Assembly (NCBI RefSeq): GCF_036567905.1
Contig: NZ_DATCTO010000094.1
Location: 18,805-82,804 of the forward strand
DNA: 64,000 bases
Source of the DNA: Candidatus Binatus sp.
Lineage (GTDB): Bacteria > Desulfobacterota > Binatia > Binatales > Binataceae
Direction: 5' to 3'
Shown here: positions 7,105-16,167 of the stretch, one piece after another
Position numbering within the stretch: the stretch's first letter is position 1
How the letters are laid out: each line of letters opens with the position of its first letter
The notes under the pieces: model-generated
The model's database searches: none
Seen by the model: only the letters and a program-made list of their open reading frames with translations
Told to the model about the DNA's origin: nothing
Translations under genes and position numbers: made by a program

Positions 7105-8934
7105 TTGACCACCGGGTTTGAAATACTGCTCACGCCGTTGACTGCGTTTATCGTCGCGGTGGCGATGATGCCGGTGGCAAAAGCAGCGGGCGTTCGCTTC
7201 GGGATCGTTGCACAACCTTCAAGCGACCGCCCCCATGCCAAGCCGACGGCGTTGCTGGGAGGCCTGGCCGTGATGGCGGGCTTAATCGCCGCGATCGGAT
7301 TCGTCGGCGTCCTGTCAGGATTGCCGTACCATAGTCTCCCCTGGCTCGCGGGGTTTGCGGTCGCGATGTGCCTGGTTGGATTGCTCGACGACATCGTCGA
7401 TCTGCGGCCGCGGCATAAACTGATATTGGAAGTGACTGCGATCTTTATCCTCGGAGGGTGGGGACCCCAGCTCGACATCCTTCCCTACCAGCCGCTCAAC
7501 ATCGCGCTCACGATTTTCTGGCTGATCACGGCGACCAACGCGTTCAACTTAATCGATGGGACCGATGGCCTTGCGGCGGGAGTCGGAATTGTCGCGGCGT
7601 TGAGTATCGCGATCGTCGCGGGATTGCATCAACACGCGGGAACGATGGTCGTGGGGCTGGCGCTGGCCGGTGCGCTGGCGGGATTCATGGTTTTCAACTT
7701 TCCGCCCGCATCGATTTTTATGGGCGACGAAGGCGCGCTGGCGGTCGGGCTCGTGCTGGGAGTGCTGTCGATTCAAGCCAGTCACCATGGCGAGGGTTCT
7801 CTGCCCGCGCGGCTGGCGATGCCGTTGCTGGCGCTCATGGTTCCGCTGCTCGACACGGTGACGGTGACGGTGACGAGGCTGGCGACAGGAAATCCGATAT
7901 CGAAACGCGGCCTCGATCATTCGCATCATCGGCTGACGCGGCTTGGCATGTCGAGCTGGAGCGCGGCGGCGACGTTGATCGGCCTGCAGGCGATAGCGGG
8001 CGGGTGCGCGATCGCGCTGACCGTAGTTCCGGGTTACGACGCGGTGCTGCTGTTGCCGTTCATGGCGCTGTTCTTTGCGCTGGTGGCGTTGTTCCTGATG
8101 GATCGATCGTTCGACGGGGAGTCTCCGGGTCAGATCGAAGACCTGCCCGCGATCGCGCGCGTTATCCTGAGCTTCGGCTACAAGCGTCGGTTGGTGGAGT
8201 TGGTTCTGGATGTGGCGCTGGTGGCGGCGGCGTATTTTGGCGCGATGATGCTGCGATTCGACTTCGATCTCAGCATCGTGCAGGTGGACCAAATGCTGAT
8301 CGGCCTGCCGTGGGTTGTGATGATCGGTTGCGGCGCGTTCCTGGTGGCAGGCGTTTATCGCGGGATATGGCGCTACACGGGACTGGCCGAGGGTGTGCGC
8401 TTTGTGCTGGCGGCGGTGATCGCGGGCCTTGCCGTGAAGCTGGCGTCGGCGATACTGCCGATAACCATTTCGCGTGCGGCGGTGGTGGTCTTCGTAATTT
8501 TGCTGTTCAATTTCCTGGTCGCAACGCGCTGGTCATTCCATGTTTTCCAGCGGCTCGGACGGTTCCTTGCGCATTCGGCAAGGCGCCTGGTGATCGTCGG
8601 GGCAGATGCGCGTGGTGCGGCGGCGGTCGAGCACCTGCACTCGACGATCGGAGCGGGCGCCGAACTGCTGGGACTATTGGACGACGACAGTTTCAAGCAC
8701 GGCAAGCTATTCCACGGCTATCCGGTGCTGGGGTCGCTCGACAGTCTAGGCGAGATCATGGCGCGAACGCCGTTCGACGAAATCGTGGTTGCGCAGGAGA
8801 CGCTCTCCGCCCCGCAACTGGCGGCGCTCGAGTCGTTCACGCTGAGTCATCGGATAACGCTTCGGCGCTTCTGGCTCGGCGTAACCGACATGAGCGCGCC
8901 CGCGATTTCAGATCGCCGGCTCACTACTGCCTGA
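7105..8934 (+). CDS. Fusion of WecA/MraY-type sugar-1-phosphate transferase with a CapD/WbpM-like N-terminal module
   Basis: A 609-residue polytopic membrane protein. Residues about 1-330 are a WecA/MraY-type glycosyltransferase with the family motifs LLDDIVDLRPRHK, NAFNLIDGTDGLAAG, FMGDEGA and DHSHHRLTRLG. It should move a UDP-HexNAc phosphosugar onto undecaprenyl phosphate to start a polysaccharide. Residues about 350-605 match the four-helix membrane region plus nucleotide-binding Rossmann domain (VIVGADARGAAAVEHL) seen at the N-terminus of CapD/WbpM/FlaA1 dehydratases, but the catalytic SDR domain that normally follows is absent. The start is TTG 7105 after a purine-rich stretch. A neighbouring membrane gene is convergent. 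Confidence 0.8.
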   Translation: MTTGFEILLTPLTAFIVAVAMMPVAKAAGVRFGIVAQPSSDRPHAKPTALLGGLAVMAGLIAAIGFVGVLSGLPYHSLPWLAGFAVAMCLVGLLDDIVDLRPRHKLILEVTAIFILGGWGPQLDILPYQPLNIALTIFWLITATNAFNLIDGTDGLAAGVGIVAALSIAIVAGLHQHAGTMVVGLALAGALAGFMVFNFPPASIFMGDEGALAVGLVLGVLSIQASHHGEGSLPARLAMPLLALMVPLLDTVTVTVTRLATGNPISKRGLDHSHHRLTRLGMSSWSAAATLIGLQAIAGGCAIALTVVPGYDAVLLLPFMALFFALVALFLMDRSFDGESPGQIEDLPAIARVILSFGYKRRLVELVLDVALVAAAYFGAMMLRFDFDLSIVQVDQMLIGLPWVVMIGCGAFLVAGVYRGIWRYTGLAEGVRFVLAAVIAGLAVKLASAILPITISRAAVVVFVILLFNFLVATRWSFHVFQRLGRFLAHSARRLVIVGADARGAAAVEHLHSTIGAGAELLGLLDDDSFKHGKLFHGYPVLGSLDSLGEIMARTPFDEIVVAQETLSAPQLAALESFTLSHRITLRRFWLGVTDMSAPAISDRRLTTA

Positions 8935-8968
8935 GTGGGGCGACCCCGAAAGTTGGCGACCCGCTCCT

Positions 8969-10921
8969 TTACGGTCGCAATGGGTGCGTCGTGCGCACCG
9001 GTAAATCCGATGGGCCGACCGTTAGCGGGACCGTCAAGGGCAGGCCTATCGAGCGCGAGGTCTGGTTCCTCAGTTCAGCCGCGAGCAAAATTTCGAGCTC
9101 ATAGCGGCCGGGCGCATCGGGGGCGAATGCCGACGCTTCGAGATCCATCGAATCGCCCGGAAAGACGTTCAAGTGAAGTTCGCGGCGGGCTTCACTGTCT
9201 CCGACCACTCTCCCATCGCGCTTCCATTCCCATCCCAGGCTGACTACGCCGCGTTCATCGGGTGAACGCCCCGTGAGCCATATCGCCTTGCCGGTGTTGG
9301 TTGCGCGGATAGAAACGCGGACGCGCGCGCCCGGCGCGGCATCAATCGGAGGCGGATTGAGCACGATCAAGCGGGCGTCGAGCAGGTCGGGAGAGTTGCG
9401 GCTGGTCCAACGGTGGCCCAGCGCGATCCTGATCTCGTCGAAAGTCGAGCGCATCGGATCGACGACCGGATTGTCGCTCCATAACCACAGTCGCGTGTCA
9501 GCATCGTTGAGCGCCCAACGGTTCCATCCTCGATAGCTGATGAACGCGCCGAACGCATTGGCGGTTATCGACCATGCGCCGAGCACCGCGAACGCAATCG
9601 CAAGCGCGCGGCGGTTGCGGATGGAATCTGCGAGCGGAAACAGGGCGAATGCCATTATCGGCGTGAGATCCGCCAGCAGTCGCGGACCGAAAGACTCGCC
9701 GCCTGATGTCTTATGCCATTTCGCGACGATCAGGATGCTCAAGATCGCGCCGACTCCCAGGTAGCGCAGCAGCACCTCGCCATTTCGCCGCCACGCCAGC
9801 GCCAATCCGGCTAGCGACAGAATAAAAATCGGCGAGTAGAAGAGCAGTCCGCGGCCCGGACTGAGTACCACCGCGGCCAATCCATGCGCGAGCGAAGTGG
9901 CCCACAATCCGCCCAGCGGCACGCGCTGGCCGCCCACCGAAGCCGGCTGCGCGAAAAATTGGACTCGAAACGGCGTGCCGAAATAGGCGGCGTTGTACCA
10001 CAGTTGAAACAGCAGCGGCGCGATCGCGGCCGCGATGAACGTCCAAATCTCGCGGCGATAGCTGACCAGCACATACAGGCCGAGCGGCGCCGCGATCAGC
10101 GCATCGACCGGGCGGGTAATCACCTCGAAGGCGAGCGGCAGCCCCGCGTATCCCGCAAAGCGCGGATCGTCGCGGGCGCGCACCAGGCAATAGATCGCCG
10201 CCGCCAGCGCGAGCTGAGCGGGACCGTGCTGCCATAACGCCTGGCTGCTTACGCTCAGACTGCTGGTGCCCAACGCGTAGATGAGCGTCAGCACCGTCGC
10301 CATCCAGTTGGCGGTCACGCGCGCGGCGGCCATGTACAGCAGCAGGGCGGAGAGCGCCACGATCGTAGCCGCCGAAACTTTTTCGAGCTCGGAGAAAATC
10401 CGGCTGCTCGGGCTGACGCCGGACAGGACCGACGGCGCATAGAATGGCAACGCGATCAGCGCGGCGCCGACCGGATAGTCGGACACGTAATGGCCGCCGC
10501 TCTCACGCAGATAGTAGGGAATCCTTTTCGCGCCGGGAGTCTTCAGCTGATCGAGGTAGAAGTTCCCGTGCTCCAGGATGCTCAGCGGCAGATTTTTCGC
10601 GGGCACCGAATCACCGCCGGAAATCGTGCGGCCATTGGCGAGAAATACGATCAGCGCAACCGAGAAAATTATGAATCCCGGACTTGAGCTCAGCGCGCCT
10701 TTGATCGAGCCGTGTCGAAAGATCGTTCGCAGGAGCGCGAATCCGAGCGTCGCGACGATCGCGGGCCATAGCTTGTTGGCCTCGAACCGGACGCCAACGA
10801 AAGCCAAATTTACCGCATAGCCGCCCGTCACGAGGATCGAGAGCAGGTAAATCCCGGCAATTGCACAGGCCGCGGCCGCGAGCTTTTGAAGCAACCGAAA
10901 ATTCACGAGGCTCGGATGCAC
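8969..10921 (-). CDS. Polytopic membrane protein, possible GT-C type glycosyltransferase
   Basis: A 650-residue protein with about 10-12 hydrophobic helices in residues 10-510. After the first helices comes an extracytoplasmic loop (about 100-160) containing SGGDSVPAKNLPLSILEHGNF. A soluble C-terminal beta-rich domain spans about 515-640 (GARVRVSIRATNTGKAIWLT, DSMDLEASAFAPDAPGRYEL), like a carbohydrate- or protein-binding beta sandwich. The layout resembles GT-C/PMT-like glycosyltransferases and lipid-sugar processing proteins, and the neighbour at 7105 starts glycolipid assembly, but I see no decisive catalytic motif. The start is GTG 10921. Confidence 0.5.
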   Translation of the reverse strand: MHPSLVNFRLLQKLAAAACAIAGIYLLSILVTGGYAVNLAFVGVRFEANKLWPAIVATLGFALLRTIFRHGSIKGALSSSPGFIIFSVALIVFLANGRTISGGDSVPAKNLPLSILEHGNFYLDQLKTPGAKRIPYYLRESGGHYVSDYPVGAALIALPFYAPSVLSGVSPSSRIFSELEKVSAATIVALSALLLYMAAARVTANWMATVLTLIYALGTSSLSVSSQALWQHGPAQLALAAAIYCLVRARDDPRFAGYAGLPLAFEVITRPVDALIAAPLGLYVLVSYRREIWTFIAAAIAPLLFQLWYNAAYFGTPFRVQFFAQPASVGGQRVPLGGLWATSLAHGLAAVVLSPGRGLLFYSPIFILSLAGLALAWRRNGEVLLRYLGVGAILSILIVAKWHKTSGGESFGPRLLADLTPIMAFALFPLADSIRNRRALAIAFAVLGAWSITANAFGAFISYRGWNRWALNDADTRLWLWSDNPVVDPMRSTFDEIRIALGHRWTSRNSPDLLDARLIVLNPPPIDAAPGARVRVSIRATNTGKAIWLTGRSPDERGVVSLGWEWKRDGRVVGDSEARRELHLNVFPGDSMDLEASAFAPDAPGRYELEILLAAELRNQTSRSIGLPLTVPLTVGPSDLPVRTTHPLRP

Positions 10922-10980
10922 AACGGTATATCACGCGCGCCGCGCGCGCTTAAGGTCAATTGACTCGGATTGGCGGCTTG

Positions 10981-11017
10981 AAAAAAAAACGAATCGGCCG
11001 CGCGAACGCGAAGCGGC
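10981..11017 (-). terminator. Intrinsic terminator after the gene at 11018-11611
   Basis: Immediately after the TGA at 11018, read on the minus strand: GCCGC, ttCGCGttCGCGc, GGC hairpin (10997-11017), then CGATTCG and a run of nine T (10981-10989). Confidence 0.65.
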
Positions 11018-11611
11018 TCAGCGTCCGCCGGCGGGTGCCTGCATCGTCGAAGGCGACGCGGCCGCTACGGGCGTAGCCTCGCCAAGCGGGGTGGATTGAG
11101 GCGCGGGTGTCGCCGGCGCTCCGACCGGAGCCATCGCTTCGTGTCCGTAATTCATCGCCTGGAGAGGACGCCCGCTCAGGTTCGCGGTCGCTGGCGCCGG
11201 GCTGTCGATCAGCGCCTCCGCCACGCCTTCATTTTCGAACGGGCGGCACACGTCCAGCGCCGCCGGCTCGACGACGTGACCGAGGTTGACGTCCTCGGCG
11301 CCGACGCGAATTTTACTGGCGACAATGACTCCGCGTTCGGCGCGGAGATCGTAAAGTCCCGGCGGCAGATCCGCCGTGAATGAGCCGTCGGGCTTGGTCG
11401 GCGCGATGTAAATATCGTTGGTGACGCGGTTCTCGTAATGAAGCCAGCGTCGCTCTGCCGGTCTGCCGTCCCGGTACGACATCAAACCGCTCACGTTCGC
11501 CGCGCCTGCAATCCGCGCCCCGGCAGCCAGACCCGCGGCGACTGCGAGCGATACAACTACCGCCGCGAAACCAAGCTTGCGGCCCGACCCGACATTGGAA
11601 ATGTTCTTCAC
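11018..11611 (-). CDS. Exported or membrane-anchored protein with a carboxypeptidase-regulatory-like beta domain
   Basis: A 197-residue protein. An N-terminal hydrophobic segment (about 10-34, LGFAAVVVSLAVAAGLAAGA) serves as signal or anchor. A domain at about 38-115 reads GLMSYRDGRPAERRWLHYEN ... PDGSFTADLPPGLYDLRAE, the pattern of CarboxypepD-reg/Cna-B-like folds. The last 60 residues are Ala/Pro-rich and low complexity. The function is unknown; such domains usually mediate surface attachment or binding. GTG 11611 has GGAG at 6 nt spacing. A strong terminator follows. Confidence 0.6.
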   Translation of the reverse strand: MKNISNVGSGRKLGFAAVVVSLAVAAGLAAGARIAGAANVSGLMSYRDGRPAERRWLHYENRVTNDIYIAPTKPDGSFTADLPPGLYDLRAERGVIVASKIRVGAEDVNLGHVVEPAALDVCRPFENEGVAEALIDSPAPATANLSGRPLQAMNYGHEAMAPVGAPATPAPQSTPLGEATPVAAASPSTMQAPAGGR

Positions 11612-11662
11612 AACGACTCCATGGCAACGTGTCTTGCGCCGGATGAATTGTAGCCGCTGCTG

Positions 11663-11851
11663 CTAGGCGCTTTTCTTGACCCTGCCCGCGCGGATGCATC
11701 GCGTGCAGACCAGGATTCGCCGCACGTTGCCGTTAATCTCGGCGCGCACTTCCTGCAGGTTGGGATTCCAGCGCCGTTTGGTCTTGTTGTTGGCGTGGCT
11801 GACGTTGTTGCCGACTGACGGCTGCTTCTTGCAGTATGCGCAATGTCTCAT
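11663..11851 (-). CDS. rpmB: 50S ribosomal protein L28, zinc-ribbon type
   Basis: A 62-residue L28 beginning [20 protein letters not shown] with [13 protein letters not shown], the conserved rRNA-contacting core. Two CxxC pairs (CAYC and CTRC) mark the zinc-binding C+ form. Full length for the family. GGAAG precedes ATG 11851. L33, often beside L28, is not present here. Confidence 0.95.
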   Translation of the reverse strand: MRHCAYCKKQPSVGNNVSHANNKTKRRWNPNLQEVRAEINGNVRRILVCTRCIRAGRVKKSA

Positions 11852-11881
11852 GAGTCTTCCGTTCGAGCCTGGATAATTCTG

Positions 11882-13117
11882 CTAGGGTAGCCCGACCTGC
11901 GGCCGCGTGAAAGAGGGTGAATACTTCGCCTTGAGCAGCGCCCCGCCGACCGCTTCTCCCGTCAGCACCGCGCCCGCGTCGCATCCGCACTTGAGGCTCA
12001 TCAGCCACGCGCTGCGCCCGAGCGCGCCCGCATAGCTGTCGAGCCGCTGCTTGAGCCCCTGCGGTGCGTCCTTGTCCTCGACGGTCAGGTCCTTGGCGCT
12101 GACGATCACTTCGTTGGGGATCGAGCCGGTCTGCTCGCGGAAGAGCTGCTTGATCATCGCGACGAACGCCGCATGGTCGAGCCCGGGCACGTCGCTCCTG
12201 ATGACGCCGTCGTAAATCGATTCGGCGCGGCGATCGGGCACGCCCGCAAGCACCCTCCGAATCGAATCCGCGCGCGAGCTCTCGGCCGACGGCGCCTTCT
12301 CATAGTCGGCCAGCATGATGCGCGCCGCGCCGGCGTTCCCGCCCGCCATCGCTCCCAGCGTGCGTCCCAGCAGTGCGTTGGCCGCACTGCGCCGCAACTG
12401 ACCCTGCGCGCTCACGATCATCCGCTGAACTTCGGGGTTGTTGATTCCCGCCGATTTGAAGACCGCCATCGCGTCCTCGCCGTCGCCGCGATCGAGCAGA
12501 TTTTTCGCCGTGTCGAGCGGACTCAGCGGACCGGTGTCGCGAATCGACGCGGTCTGCAGATAGAGCTTGGTCGCCGCGACCAGCTTCGCCTCGACCCGCG
12601 CCTGCACCGCCTCGAACGCCTGCCATTGATCGCTCGAAATAAGTTTCTTGCCGGTGGCGCGCTCGGCGAACAACTGCGCCGGCATCGCCAGAATAGCGGC
12701 GGCGCCGCCTATCACCGGCTCGCTGTCGGTGAAGGTGAAGCGATGGCGATCCTCGGCCAGTGTGGAAAGATTGAGCGTCCAGATTTCGTAAGCGCCGGTG
12801 AATCGCGCCTCGTTCGAGTCGCGCTGCGATTGAAAGGACTCGGGCGGCAGGCTCACCACCATCACCGCGTCGAGCCGATCGTCGGCCTCGCCCGCGACGA
12901 ATCGCTTGACGCACGCATCGACCCCGCCCGGCGGCTGAATCGGCACCGCCTTCACGTTCGGCAGCGCGCCGACAATCCGGTCGATGTCGGCTTCGGTCTG
13001 AGGCGAGATCGGTCCAATCACGCCGACCCCGATCTTGATTGGCGCCGCAATCGCGCGTGGCGCGGCTGCGGCCACAATGATTGCCGCACCGAGCAGCATC
13101 GCCGTAATTTTTCTCAT
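11882..13117 (-). CDS. Exported protein of unknown function
   Basis: About 411 residues from ATG 13117, which is preceded by GGAG and begins a clear signal peptide (MRKITAMLLGAAIIVAAAAPRAIA, cleavage after AIA). The mature N-terminus IKIGVGVIGPISPQTEADID and the later LDAVMVVSLPPESFQ look like an alternating strand/helix fold, loosely like periplasmic binding proteins. The middle (about 190-300) is helical and TPR-like. Near the C-terminus is CGCDAG. A TTG start at 13189 would be in frame but would destroy the signal peptide. I do not recognise the family. It is divergent from mutL. Confidence 0.65.
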   Translation of the reverse strand: MRKITAMLLGAAIIVAAAAPRAIAAPIKIGVGVIGPISPQTEADIDRIVGALPNVKAVPIQPPGGVDACVKRFVAGEADDRLDAVMVVSLPPESFQSQRDSNEARFTGAYEIWTLNLSTLAEDRHRFTFTDSEPVIGGAAAILAMPAQLFAERATGKKLISSDQWQAFEAVQARVEAKLVAATKLYLQTASIRDTGPLSPLDTAKNLLDRGDGEDAMAVFKSAGINNPEVQRMIVSAQGQLRRSAANALLGRTLGAMAGGNAGAARIMLADYEKAPSAESSRADSIRRVLAGVPDRRAESIYDGVIRSDVPGLDHAAFVAMIKQLFREQTGSIPNEVIVSAKDLTVEDKDAPQGLKQRLDSYAGALGRSAWLMSLKCGCDAGAVLTGEAVGGALLKAKYSPSFTRPQVGLP

Positions 13118-13224
13118 CGCTGGAATGCTCCGGCAAGTTCGCCGGGCCCAGAGCTTTTCAAAACCCGCCGCGATCTTCAACCCGTGCAATAGCCATTCCC
13201 CCGTTTTGACGCCGGATCGGCGAG

Positions 13225-13255
13225 TTGCTTGAGTATCCGGTCCGAAAGCTACAAT
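13225..13255 (+). promoter_or_regulatory. Weak candidate promoter upstream of mutL
   Basis: TACAAT at 13250-13255 is a good -10 box. The best -35 is TTGCTT at 13225-13230 with a long 19-bp spacer. The leader to ATG 13313 would be about 50 nt. Confidence 0.3.
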
Positions 13256-13312
13256 GTCTAGTCAGGTTGCGCCGGAGATTTCCTTGAACAGGCTCCGGCG
13301 CCGCGGACCCCG

Positions 13313-15178
13313 ATGCCCGAGCACATAGTTCACATATTGCCCGAGCAAGTCGCCAGCCAGATTGCGGCGGGCGAAGTCGTCGAGCGGCCGGCCTCCGCCG
13401 TCAAGGAGCTGGTCGAGAACTCGCTCGACGCGGGCGCTCGTTCGGTAAGCGTCGAGATCCTCGGCGGCGGCTCGGCGCTGATCGCGGTCGCCGACGACGG
13501 CTGCGGCATGACTCGCGCCGATGCGATCCTTTCGCTCCGGCGTCATGCAACTTCCAAGATTCGAAGCGCCGCCGACTTGAGCGCGATTCGCACGCTCGGG
13601 TTTCGCGGCGAGGCTCTCGCCTCGATCGCCAGCGTGTCGCATCTTCGGATGCAAACGCGTCGCGCCGCCGACGAACATGGCGCCGAGGTCGCCGCCGAGG
13701 CCGGCAACATCGAGGATACGCGGACGTGCGCGATGGCGGCGGGAACCCGAATCGAAGTCCGCCAGCTATTCTTCAACACTCCGGCGCGGCTCAAGTTCCT
13801 GAAGAAGCTGGCGACCGAGCAGGGCGCCATCGCCGAGGCTTTTCAGCGCAGCGCGCTTGCCAACCATCGCATCGCGTTTTGCCTGACCGCCGACGGCCGC
13901 ACGATTTTCGATTTGCCGCGCGCCAACTCGGTGCTCGAACGATTCCGCCAGGTTTTCGGTCCCAGGATCGCGTCCCGGATGCTTGCCTTCGGCCTCGATC
14001 GCCCCGGCATTCGCGCGCAAGGACTTGCGGCAACCAGCCAGGAGTCGTTTGCCACCGGCAGGATGATCTTCACCTTCGTCAACGGCCGCTCGGTTCGCGA
14101 TCGAATGTTGATTCGCGCAATCGAGCAGGCCTACCAGACGCTGATCCCGCGCGGTCGCCATCCGGCGGCGTTGCTGTTCGTCGATATGCGGCACGAAGAT
14201 GTTGACGTCAATGTGCATCCGATGAAGACCGAGGTGCGATTTCGAAATGGCGGCGCGGTTTTCGACGTCGTTTATCACGCGCTTCGCGACCGATTGGCGG
14301 ATCAGACGGAAAATGCGCCCGTCGCAACTTTGGTTGATGCGCCGGCGGCGGGCGGCGAAGCGCCAGCGCCATCCGCCGATGACGCCGCGATGGGACCCGT
14401 CACGACGGCGTCGATGGGCGAGGATGCTCGCGCCGGTGATTCGGCTCCGAATCCGCGCGGCGACGCGCCCCTGCGGCTCGTGCCCGATGCGCCCACGGAG
14501 AAAGCGTTTCAGCGCCCGCTCAGCCTCGCCTACGATCGCGACGCGCGCGGCGGCGGCGCGGCGGTGGCGTCTCATGCGCCGGCGCCAATCCCAATGTACT
14601 CGAAGCTCAGGGTGATCGGACAAATCTTCGCCGGCTACATCGCGCTCGAGACCGAGGAGGGGTTGCTCCTGATCGATCAGCACGCGGCGCACGAGCGCGT
14701 TACCTTCGAAAAGCTGCGCCGCGAACTCCGCGACGGTGGGATTCGCACGCAGGCGATGCTCGCGCCGGTGCCGGTCGAGCTCAATCCCGCGCGCGCGTCG
14801 CAGGTTCATGGCGCGTTGAGCGAGCTTCGCGCGATGGGCTTCGAGGTCGAGCCATTCGGGCCGACTACGCTGCTGCTCAAGGGTGCGCCGGCGGTGTTCG
14901 GGCCCGAAGGCGGCGCGAAACTGCTCACGGACATGATTGAGAGCATGGGCGACAACGAAAGCGGCTTTCGCGGCGGCGGCGAGGCCGCGTTCGAGAATTG
15001 GCTCAAGCAACTCGCGTGTCACGGCTCGGTTCGAGTCGGGCGAGTGCTCGAGCTGGCGGAAATCCATTCGCTGCTCGCCGAACTCGATCGCACCGAGTTC
15101 AAGACCAACTGCCCGCACGGGCGCCCGGTGCATATTCAGTTCGGACGCGGGCAAATCGAACGAATGTTTCGCCGATGA
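13313..15178 (+). CDS. mutL: DNA mismatch repair protein MutL, endonuclease-type
   Basis: A 621-residue protein linking MutS mismatch recognition to strand incision. The N-terminal GHKL ATPase motifs are complete: ELVENSLDAGA, DDGCGM, TLGFRGEAL, then NTPARLKFLK and FVNGRSVRD. A Pro/Ala-rich linker (about 340-420) precedes the dimerisation domain. That domain carries DQHAAHERVTFE, which fits the DQHA(X)2E(X)4E metal-binding endonuclease motif, plus CHGSVR and NCPHGRP. This type nicks DNA itself and is found where MutH/Dam are absent. mutS is not in the window. The stop overlaps miaA (ATGA). Confidence 0.96.
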   Translation: MPEHIVHILPEQVASQIAAGEVVERPASAVKELVENSLDAGARSVSVEILGGGSALIAVADDGCGMTRADAILSLRRHATSKIRSAADLSAIRTLGFRGEALASIASVSHLRMQTRRAADEHGAEVAAEAGNIEDTRTCAMAAGTRIEVRQLFFNTPARLKFLKKLATEQGAIAEAFQRSALANHRIAFCLTADGRTIFDLPRANSVLERFRQVFGPRIASRMLAFGLDRPGIRAQGLAATSQESFATGRMIFTFVNGRSVRDRMLIRAIEQAYQTLIPRGRHPAALLFVDMRHEDVDVNVHPMKTEVRFRNGGAVFDVVYHALRDRLADQTENAPVATLVDAPAAGGEAPAPSADDAAMGPVTTASMGEDARAGDSAPNPRGDAPLRLVPDAPTEKAFQRPLSLAYDRDARGGGAAVASHAPAPIPMYSKLRVIGQIFAGYIALETEEGLLLIDQHAAHERVTFEKLRRELRDGGIRTQAMLAPVPVELNPARASQVHGALSELRAMGFEVEPFGPTTLLLKGAPAVFGPEGGAKLLTDMIESMGDNESGFRGGGEAAFENWLKQLACHGSVRVGRVLELAEIHSLLAELDRTEFKTNCPHGRPVHIQFGRGQIERMFRR

Positions 15179-16167
15179 GCGCGTTGCCCCAAACAGCGGC
15201 GGCGCAAGCCGCGGCGCGGACGCATCCGGCGCGGATAGCGGCCGGCTTTATTGTCGGGCCGACCGCAGCGGGCAAGTCCGCGCTCGCGATGGAAGTGGCG
15301 CAGCGCTCGAACTGCGAGATAATCAACGCCGACTCGCGGCAGTTTTATCGCGGGATGGATCTCGGCACGGCGAAACCGTCGGCCCAGGACCGCCGCCGCG
15401 TGTCGCATCATCTTATAGACGTGCGCAGTCCCGGCGAGCCGCTTGACGTGGCGGAGTTCGCGCAAATTGCGCGCGCGGCGGTCGAGGAGATTGCGGCGCG
15501 GGGGCGAAATCCGCTGGTGGTCGGCGGCAGTGGGCTTTATTTGCGCGTGATCCGCGGCGGGATCTTTCGCGGGCCGGCCGCGTCGGCGGAAATTCGAGAC
15601 CGATTGGCCAAAATCGCGGCCGAGCGCGGCGTCGCGCACCTGCATCGGCAGTTGCGCGAGGTCGATCCCGACGCGGCGAATCGAATCGGCGTCAACGACC
15701 TGTACCGAATCGTACGCGCGATTGAAGTCTTTGAATTAACCGGCGAAAACATTTCGGCGCATCAGCGGCGCCATCGATTCGCCGACAATGGCTACGACAC
15801 TTTGACCGTGGGCGTCGAAGTCGAACGCAAAAAGCTCTACGAGGCGATCGACCGGCGCTTCGATGCGATGGTGGCGGCCGGGCTGGTCGCGGAAGTGCGC
15901 GCGCTGATCGAGGCGGGATACTCGCCCGAGAAGCCGCCGCTGAGTACCATTGGGTATAAGCAGATCGCGGCGCATCTGCGCGGCGAGATCGCGCTGGCCG
16001 ATGCGATCGCGCGGGCCAAGCAGGAATCGCGGCGGCTGGCCAAGCGCCAAATCACATGGTTTCGCCGCGAGCCGGAGATCGTGTGGCTTGACCCGGAGCG
16101 CGGCGCTCAGGATGCTTTTGTATTGTTCGAGAAATTTTTTGCGATGAGCAGGCGTGAAGCAGATTGA
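15175..16167 (+). CDS. miaA: tRNA dimethylallyltransferase
   Basis: A 330-residue enzyme that transfers a dimethylallyl group to A37 of tRNAs reading UNN codons. It has the P-loop VGPTAAGKSALA (about 28-39), EIINADSRQFYRGMDLGTAKPS with the catalytic Asp, VVGGSGLYLR, and STIGYKQIAAHL in the C-terminal region. ATG 15175 overlaps the mutL stop by 4 nt, giving an N-terminus of typical length; a longer reading inside mutL is not credible. mutL-miaA pairing is common in bacteria. The stop overlaps the TTG of accA. Confidence 0.96.
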   Translation: MSALPQTAAAQAAARTHPARIAAGFIVGPTAAGKSALAMEVAQRSNCEIINADSRQFYRGMDLGTAKPSAQDRRRVSHHLIDVRSPGEPLDVAEFAQIARAAVEEIAARGRNPLVVGGSGLYLRVIRGGIFRGPAASAEIRDRLAKIAAERGVAHLHRQLREVDPDAANRIGVNDLYRIVRAIEVFELTGENISAHQRRHRFADNGYDTLTVGVEVERKKLYEAIDRRFDAMVAAGLVAEVRALIEAGYSPEKPPLSTIGYKQIAAHLRGEIALADAIARAKQESRRLAKRQITWFRREPEIVWLDPERGAQDAFVLFEKFFAMSRREAD

